Assembly: GCF_004664715.2 (NCBI RefSeq)
Contig: NC_051066.1
Location: 83,291,735-83,355,734, forward strand
DNA from: Peromyscus leucopus
Taxonomy: Eukaryota > Chordata > Mammalia > Rodentia > Cricetidae
Direction: 5' to 3'
Length of the DNA stretch: 64,000 bases
The notes under the pieces: model-generated
The model's input: the letters and a program-made list of their open reading frames with translations, nothing else
Databases searched by the model: none
Told to the model about the DNA's origin: nothing
In this document: piece by piece, positions 57,740 to 64,000 of the stretch
Numbering within the stretch: position 1 is the stretch's first letter
How the letters are laid out: each line of letters starts with the position of its first letter
Position numbers and translations under genes: made by a program

Positions 57740-58106
57740 TGTGGGGGGTATTTGTACCATCCATAAGGTCATATTTTGAAACCTTAATCCCCAGTGTGAT
57801 AATAATATAAAGCAATGCCTTCCGGAGATAAATAAATTTAGATGAAGTCATGAGGGTGAAGGCTCACAATGGGGTAAGTATAATTTGGTAAGACAAGAAG
57901 ACACCAGAGCCTTTTTCTCACCATCATTTTGATTATACAGCAAGAAGGCCACCATCTGTACAGAAAGAAATGTCCTTTCAGACATCCCATATGCCAGCAG
58001 CTTCATCTTGAACTTGCCAATCTCTAGAACTTTCAGAATAAATGTCTGCTCCTTAGGCTACTTTGTCCAATGTGTTTTCTTTTAGTAGCCAGAGCTGACT
58101 GAAAGA
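57740..58106 (+). mobile_element. MLT1-like MaLR LTR
   Basis: Follows the MLT1 plan clearly: 'tattttgaaaccttaatcccc', 'agtgtgataataatataaag', 'gatgaagtcatgagggtgaag', 'agcaagaaggccaccatctg', 'cttcatcttgaacttgcc', 'ctctagaactttcagaataa' and 'gccagagctgactga'. Old, solo, plus strand. Confidence 0.85.
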
Positions 58107-60330
58107 TTGAGAGTGATGAGGACAGCGTGTGCAATGGGATAATGATGAGAATTGCGATATCAGTAATTTTCACTCTGCATTATAACACTCAATCTTGACA
58201 CTAACTAATATAAACAGTACAGTAAGAACTAGACAGGGGAGGCCTGCTTAGTTTTTAATTTCTCAAAATTGAATTTACTGCACTGGTTAATGCTTTGGCT
58301 ATGGGAATATATAGAGCACTTACTCATTAGTCAATAGCACAATCACCAAGGAACAAATACAAAATGTTTTTATGCAGAACAAAATTGTTTTTCACATATA
58401 CCAGAAAGTAGGTGCATCTTGAACTTAAGATTCAACATCTGATGATTCCACTGACATATTAGCCTCAGCTATGATAAATGTCCTAAGAATAAGAACTAAA
58501 TGAAACAGAGCATGTAAGATGATGAGTCTTGGGAAAAAAAACCCAGAAAATTAAATATAGAAGTCAAATATCCATCTACCTGTTCACACAGTCTTTGGAT
58601 GAGTAAGCTAGCTTCTAGATTTTACATCATTTCAAAACTTTATCTGTGTTATAGATCACTGCCATTTATATTGTCACAATCCTCTGGCCTCTTCCAATAT
58701 ACTTTTAGATATGAGTTTACTTTTTTTTTTATCCTGTGGATTCTCATGTCAAGTTCAATGAGGTTGTCATTTAATCATGACCTTTGAAAGGATTTCAAGG
58801 AAGTAATAGATTTATGGCAGCTTTATCCACCAGTCACTCATATTTTCTTTCAGTAACTACACGCACAATTCCACTTCCAACTTGAATGCTCTTGGATGTT
58901 TTCTCAACAAATCTTACTGTGCAAGTTGCTTCCATAGTGTCTGTAAAGTTGAATCAACACATGCACAAACCTCTATATTGTAATTGAAAGTGTCCAGTTT
59001 TCTAATCTTGCTGATAGATCATGCTGTCCCTTCTTTCAAACCTGCTCAACTTGCCCTTTCCAGATAACGTAATTTTTCTTTTATTTTCAGGCTCTATTTC
59101 ACACCTAATTAGTGTTACTTATTTGGATAACCCAGTCCTCTCAGTGTCCCATGTAACAAATCTTAACACTGGCTCATTGTTTCATGATTGAGGGGACACT
59201 ACACTATCTCTTATCACACGTCCCAGCTTCAAATTTCAGTTCTGGTCTTCAGATCAAATACAAAGACTTAACCATGCAAAAGATGTGGCCTGTCCCTGGG
59301 CTATATTCCTAGCCCCAATTTTTGAATATTTAAAGATAGCAGTTAGCTAATGTGAAGCCTGAAAAAAATGCTTATACATTTTATGGCCTTGGTTTCTTCA
59401 TTTATACATAAAAATGGGGAGAACAAACTTCTTCCCACAGTATATAATGCATTTTGAAAACTATACATATAAAAAGGTCAACTGATATCTATAATGTTTT
59501 TATGATCCCATTAAATGTTTCTCTTTTTTTTTTTTCCTCCAATTTGGTTGTAAGTCTGTAAGCACAGCAGCATCTCTAGGGTGACAAGATCAGAACCCTG
59601 AACTTATCAGGACCTTGGTATCTCTTCTTTTCATGTCAGTTTAATACAATTTAGAAATTAAAGGGAAGTAACAATTATGTACGTGGTATGTATCATATTG
59701 TATAAATTATGATATAGATTCAATAAATTTACATATAAAACATAAAAAGTATCATTTATTGAAGATTTCTTGATGTAAATCCAGTTTTATGCTTCATTAA
59801 CCTCTTAAGTCTCATGTTCATATTACAAAATAGGTTTGGTTTTTAGCTCCACTGAACAAAAAAGATGACTGAGGTCCAGTGGTATCTAGGGTTTAGGAGA
59901 TTCAGAGTTAAATCCAAGACTGACAACCTTCAGACCCTTAACTCTTCTGTAATATCCCATTTTTTGCCTTTATGTAATGTACATAAGGAATATATATATG
60001 AATGTTTTATTAATTATTATTATTCAAGGTCTATATAATATTGAACAATGGAGAACTAATATATGCTATTTATCACTTTATATTATCTGAAAATTAATTG
60101 AAAATGACCTTTCTATTCTGAGGTTATAGAAGTTTCTTCAATATAAAGTTTTCCACATGAATATTCCTAGACAGTACTGATGGATTTAAACCATCCATTC
60201 AAAGGGAACATTTAAGCAAACCTCAATCTTATTGGAATGAATTCTTTGAAAAACACCATGTATTAAGAACCATAAGGAACATGCTAAAAGCAATAGCTGC
60301 TTTGCTTAATGGAGCAAGTAGAGAATGTTT
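58107..60330. other. Mostly unique AT-rich sequence
   Basis: 2.2 kb without a firm repeat call. A weak ID-like fragment ('gggctatattcctagccc') is at about 59299-59316. No gene. Confidence 0.5.
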
Positions 60331-60342
60331 GACATTGCTTTT

Positions 60343-61213
60343 TTTTTCTTTTCTTTCTTTCTTTATTTATTTTACAATACTATTCAGTTCTACATAATAG
60401 CCACAGATTCCCTTGTTCTCTCCTTTCCTGCCCCCCCTCTCCTTCCCCCCAGACCACCCCCCATTCCCACCTCCTCCAGATCAAGGTCTCCCCCAAGGAC
60501 TGGGATCATCCTGATAGACTCAGTCCAGGCAGGTCCAGTCCCCTCCTCCCAGACTGAGCCAAGCATCCCTGCATAAGTGCCAGGTTTCAAACAGCTAACT
60601 CATGCAATGAGCCCAGGACCTGGTACCACTGCCTAGTTGCCTCCCAAACAGATCAAGCCAACCGACTGTCTCACCTATTCAGAGGGCCTGATCCAGTTGG
60701 GGGCCCCTCAGCCTTTGGTTCATAGTTCATGTGTTTCCATTCATTTGGTTATTTGTTCCTGTGCTTTATCCAACCTTGGTTTCAACAATTCTCGCTCATA
60801 TAAACCCTCCTCTTTCTCATTAATTAGACTCCCAGCACTCCACCAGGGGCCTAGCCATGGATGTCTGCATCCAGATTCCTCAGTCCTTGGATGGGGTTTA
60901 TGGCACAACTATTAGGGTGTTTGGCCATCCCATCACCAGGGAGGCTACCTGGAAAATGGAACCCCAAGAAAGACACGGAGAAATGGATGAGATCTACATG
61001 AACAGCCTGGACATGAGTGGGAGCAATGAAGGGCGAGGGTCGAGGGAAAGAAAGTGGGAGATCCTAGCTGGATCAAGAAAAGAGAGGGAGAACAAGGAAT
61101 AGGAGACCATGGTAAATGAAGACCACATGAGAAAAGGAAGAAACAAAGAGCTAAAGAGGCCCACAGAAATCCACAAAGATACCCCCCCAAAAGACTGCTG
61201 GCAATGGTTGAGA
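60343..61213 (-). mobile_element. L1 insertion with 5' inversion (copy D)
   Basis: A perfect 12-bp duplication gacattgctttt at 60331-60342 and 61214-61225 bounds it. The minus-strand 3' UTR starts with a T/C-rich tail at the left and runs to about 60939. There it joins plus-strand L1 sequence (about 60941-61213, from 'gaggctacctggaaaatgg' to 'gactgctggcaatggttgag'). About 17 bases of L1 are missing at the join compared with copy C. No coding capacity. Confidence 0.92.
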
Positions 61214-61650
61214 GACATTGCTTTTAATAGTAGCCAGTAAAACAGTTTCCAGTAAAACTTAAGTGAGGAGATTAATCCCATCCCATCAGTTTGTATACAG
61301 GGTCAGCTCAAATAATAGCAGTGTGATAGCCCAGAGAAAAGATTCTTTAATCTGTGCTTTGTAATATGAATGCATATGTATTATGCACTCACAGGGTAAG
61401 CTATTTCTTAATGAATTTTGTAATTAAAGCAAAAATTTAGAAAAAAATTAGGTAAGTCCTATAGAACACAAAATAATCAACTAACACTGAATTTAAATTC
61501 TTTTGTAATTAACTCATTCAAAATGTTTTTTAAGTTCTAAAAATGTTGCATCATGTACTTTGACAAAATATTCTGAAGATATCAGATTATAATTTGAAGT
61601 AGGTCTTGTGCTAAAAGAGCAAATAGAATAGTGAGAAATAAAACATACAG
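61214..61650. other. Unrecognised sequence
   Basis: No named repeat or gene. Confidence 0.45.
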
Positions 61651-61689
<39 letters not shown>

Positions 61690-61714
61690 AAAAAAAAAAA
61701 AAAAAAAAAAAAAA

Positions 61715-61755
<41 letters not shown>
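61651..61755. repeat. Long poly(A) tract
   Basis: About 105 bases of A with only two substitutions (a T at 61688 and a C at 61715). No SINE or L1 body can be recognised directly upstream on the plus strand. Confidence 0.95.
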
Positions 61756-61757
<2 letters not shown>

Positions 61758-61886
61758 AATTTAAATTGAAACATACTAAAAAGCAAATAAAAACAAAATA
61801 AAACAACAGAAATTAGTAGATACTTGTTTTTTTTTATTAAGCATGAGATAATTTTATTTATTAATAAGCTACTACAGATTTTAGTT

Positions 61887-62105
61887 ATAGGGGCTGGAGA
61901 AACAGCTTAGCAGTTAAGAGCACTAAACGCTATTTCAGATGACCCAGGTCCAATTGCTAGCACCTACAAGACTACTCACAACTGTGTAACTGCAATCTCA
62001 GAGTACCTAACATCTTCTGGCCTCTTGGGCACCAAGAATGTCCACAGTACACAAACATACATGCAGACTAAATATTCACACATACACGTTAATTAAAAAA
62101 TTAAA
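61887..62105 (+). repeat. B2 SINE
   Basis: Clear head 'ggggctggagaaacagcttag' and 'cagttaagagcac', the body 'catcttctggcctcttgg', and an A-rich tail with 'taattaaaaa'. Confidence 0.9.
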
Positions 62106-62440
62106 ACAAACAAAATTATTTAATTATATTACAGTTCTATGTATGTAAAAATGCCCATTTGATTTCCTTCTTCCAAATTAAAGTCTATTTCCTAACCTTA
62201 TAAAGAAGTGTGTTCATGTGATTGAGTTATTGTCAATGGGGTATAGAAAAAATATTTGACACTAAGTCAATCCTATAGAAATGGTGTTTTATGTCCTTTT
62301 CTCATATGCCTGATCAAAGGAGAAGACTGTGGGAACAATGATGGTGAAAACACAAGAAAGAAGGAATGCACACCAGAAACTGCTCACTAAGCCAGCTGCA
62401 TGGTGTTCATAGTGAATAACAAGATGAACAAGACATGAGT
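62106..62440. other. Unrecognised sequence
   Basis: No named repeat or gene. Confidence 0.45.
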
Positions 62441-62447
62441 ATCTAGG

Positions 62448-62610
62448 GCCTAGGGCTAGAGAGGTAACTTGGTGGGTAGAGTATTTCACTTAAATGTTGC
62501 ACTTAAATGTAGGCTGGAGGAGTTGAGTTTGAGCTCTAAATTCTACAAAGTAGTAGAAGAGAACTATTTCCTATGAGAGCCGCATGTGCACTGTGGCATG
62601 TAAACAGCTG
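62448..62610 (+). repeat. Diverged B2/ID-like SINE head
   Basis: 'gggctagagaggtaacttgg' and 'gtgggtagagtatttcac' resemble a tRNA-derived SINE head; the following microsatellite likely grew from its tail. Confidence 0.6.
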
Positions 62611-62611
62611 T

Positions 62612-62641
62612 TCTCTCTGTCTCTGTCTCTCTGTCTCTCTG

Positions 62642-62720
<79 letters not shown>
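62612..62720. repeat. (CTCTGT)n(CT)n(CA)n compound microsatellite
   Basis: Roughly 40 bases of CTCTGT-type units, 28 of CT and 40 of CA in succession. Confidence 0.95.
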
Positions 62721-62723
<3 letters not shown>

Positions 62724-63810
62724 AATATACAAAAGACATACCTAGAGTCTAAATGCATTTGTGTGTGTGGGGGGGGGTGGATTGTTATAGCAGCTACCTA
62801 GCCCTTAGCATCACTCTGTCTATTGAAAGGGTGCACCTGTTGTCAAGGACACATGGGATTGAGAACTTCTCTGTGAGGTAAACTCCCAAAATGTAAAACT
62901 CAAACTGTCTCTGTAAGACCACTTTGCTTTCACAACACAAGCTATAGAGTACTCAAAAATTATTTATCTCTATATCCAAAAAGGATTTTTCAATATTTTA
63001 GCACTTTCTATATTTGAAATATTCCAAAACAAAAAAAATGTTTACACACAGAGTAGTGTATACTCTTATACACACACCTCAAAAACTTGACCAAAAAAAC
63101 CCTAATATTAATTCTAAGCTCAAAATTCTATCCCCTTTTGGTCTACCCTCATGCCTAAATTCAGGTGTTATACTGTAGATCATCTGGACCTGGGCTATCC
63201 TTTGAAGGTATATTTTTTGCACATGAATACCCTTAATAAAGGTGATACATTAAGACCTTATAGAATTTTAATGTTTTAACGATATTCTTTAACAGATAAC
63301 AGCTCTCGGAGCTATCATATAATAAGCCAGAAGAGTTCTCCAAAAGGTACAGTAACCTCCAGTTAGTTTTATAGTGAAAGCCAGGTTGTTCAAGTACAGT
63401 CACTCTTTTGAGTTACTGCAGAAGTCTAAGGCAAATCAATAATTATCAATACCAACTTTGCTCATGTATAATCATCTTTAGGAAAGATAATTAGCATTTC
63501 TAATTTTAACTTTACTCCAAGTAACTCTATATTTCCAGAACTTTATCATCAGCACTGTGGCCTATTGAACATCTGAAATCTGTGCATCTTTCTGGTACCC
63601 ACTGAATTCATCAAAGTCAGCAAAACTCTATACTGCTGAAGTGCTGGCAAATACTCCTTGTAAATGGAAGATGAACACCTCACTAGCACTAGGATTAACA
63701 CTGACTTTCATTCCATGACATATCCCCATGTCCATTTCTCAAGTGAAACTAACATATGATCAAAATATGCTTTATAAAGTTATCTGAAACCTACAATTAC
63801 CTTGTTTCAA
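62721..63810. other. Unrecognised sequence
   Basis: A G run is at 62769-62776. No named repeat or gene otherwise. Confidence 0.45.
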
Positions 63811-63817
63811 GTTCAAA

Positions 63818-63945
63818 GTAAAAACTTTTAATTCCAACACTCAAGATACAGAGGCAGGCAGATCTCTATGAGCTCAAGCCAGCATGTTCTACAAAATGAG
63901 TTCTAGGCCAACCAGGGTTATACAATAAGAATTTGTTTAAAAATA
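63818..63945 (+). repeat. Diverged B1 SINE
   Basis: 'acttttaattccaacactc', 'gatacagaggcaggcagatc' and 'agccagcatgttctacaaaa' are B1 segments in order, with an A-rich end. Confidence 0.8.
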
Positions 63946-64000
63946 AAATTAAATTAAAAGTTTTTTTCCCTCCAGGATTTTGAAAATCTTACCATTGTTT

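Noticed and set aside
61514..61806. Phe-rich frames of 74-90 codons
   Set aside because: These are read from the poly(A) tract in antisense.

Overview
No intact protein-coding gene, rRNA or tRNA gene was found in this 64 kb window. It is AT-rich mammalian intergenic or intronic DNA. The repeats point to a muroid rodent: B1 and B2 SINEs, rodent MaLR LTRs (MT and ORR1 types), and Lx-type and younger rodent L1 tails. The young B1 copies carry the variant 'ggaaaggcacaaagctacacagag', and there is a dense set of LTRs with B1-like modules. Together these suggest a cricetid (hamster, vole or deer mouse type) more than Mus; this is inference from recalled family sequences. All longer open frames are short and fall in repeats, microsatellites or unrecognised DNA, so none is annotated as a gene.

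Layout. 0-10 kb: B2 SINEs with (CA)n tails, two 5'-inverted L1 fragments (2.07-2.6 and 6.9-7.5 kb), an antisense Lx tail broken by a (CG)n(CA)n tract, and, at 7.7-9.7 kb, what looks like a heavily eroded class I endogenous retrovirus (a nucleocapsid-knuckle-like, an integrase-like and an Env-TM-like stretch). 10-17 kb: an MT LTR with an expanded CCCT/CT tract, a solo LTR with a perfect 6-bp target duplication, a young B1, an MLT1-like LTR, and an ORR1 LTR split by an MT LTR. 17-25 kb: mostly unrecognised sequence with a few SINEs. 25-30 kb: a solo LTR holding a 30-bp tandem array, then a long Lx 3' UTR split by another solo LTR, then antisense L1 ORF2. 30-33 kb: mostly unique. 33-40 kb: several solo LTRs, including a three-level nest at 35.2-36.3 kb, and L1 3' ends. 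40-50 kb: (GATA)n, B1 copies, a large Lx 3' UTR, two more solo LTRs, and a 2 kb L1 formed by 5' inversion and later hit by a solo LTR. 50-54.7 kb: an old antisense L1 carrying a B2 and a B1, unique sequence, and one more LTR. 54.7-64 kb: mostly unique sequence, an MLT1-like LTR, another 5'-inverted L1, a 105-base A tract, B2 copies and a compound microsatellite.

The best-supported and most interesting content is a set of seven related solo LTRs (12.2, 25.5, 35.3 with one nested inside, 39.0, 45.6 and 48.2 kb). Each is bounded by TG...CA-type ends and a 6-bp direct repeat (exact or one mismatch), and each contains one or more B1-head-like modules. No internal retroviral region is seen next to any of them. 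The four 5'-inverted L1 copies are the second theme. No cellular system or operon-like arrangement is present, and I found no evidence for an undescribed functional system.
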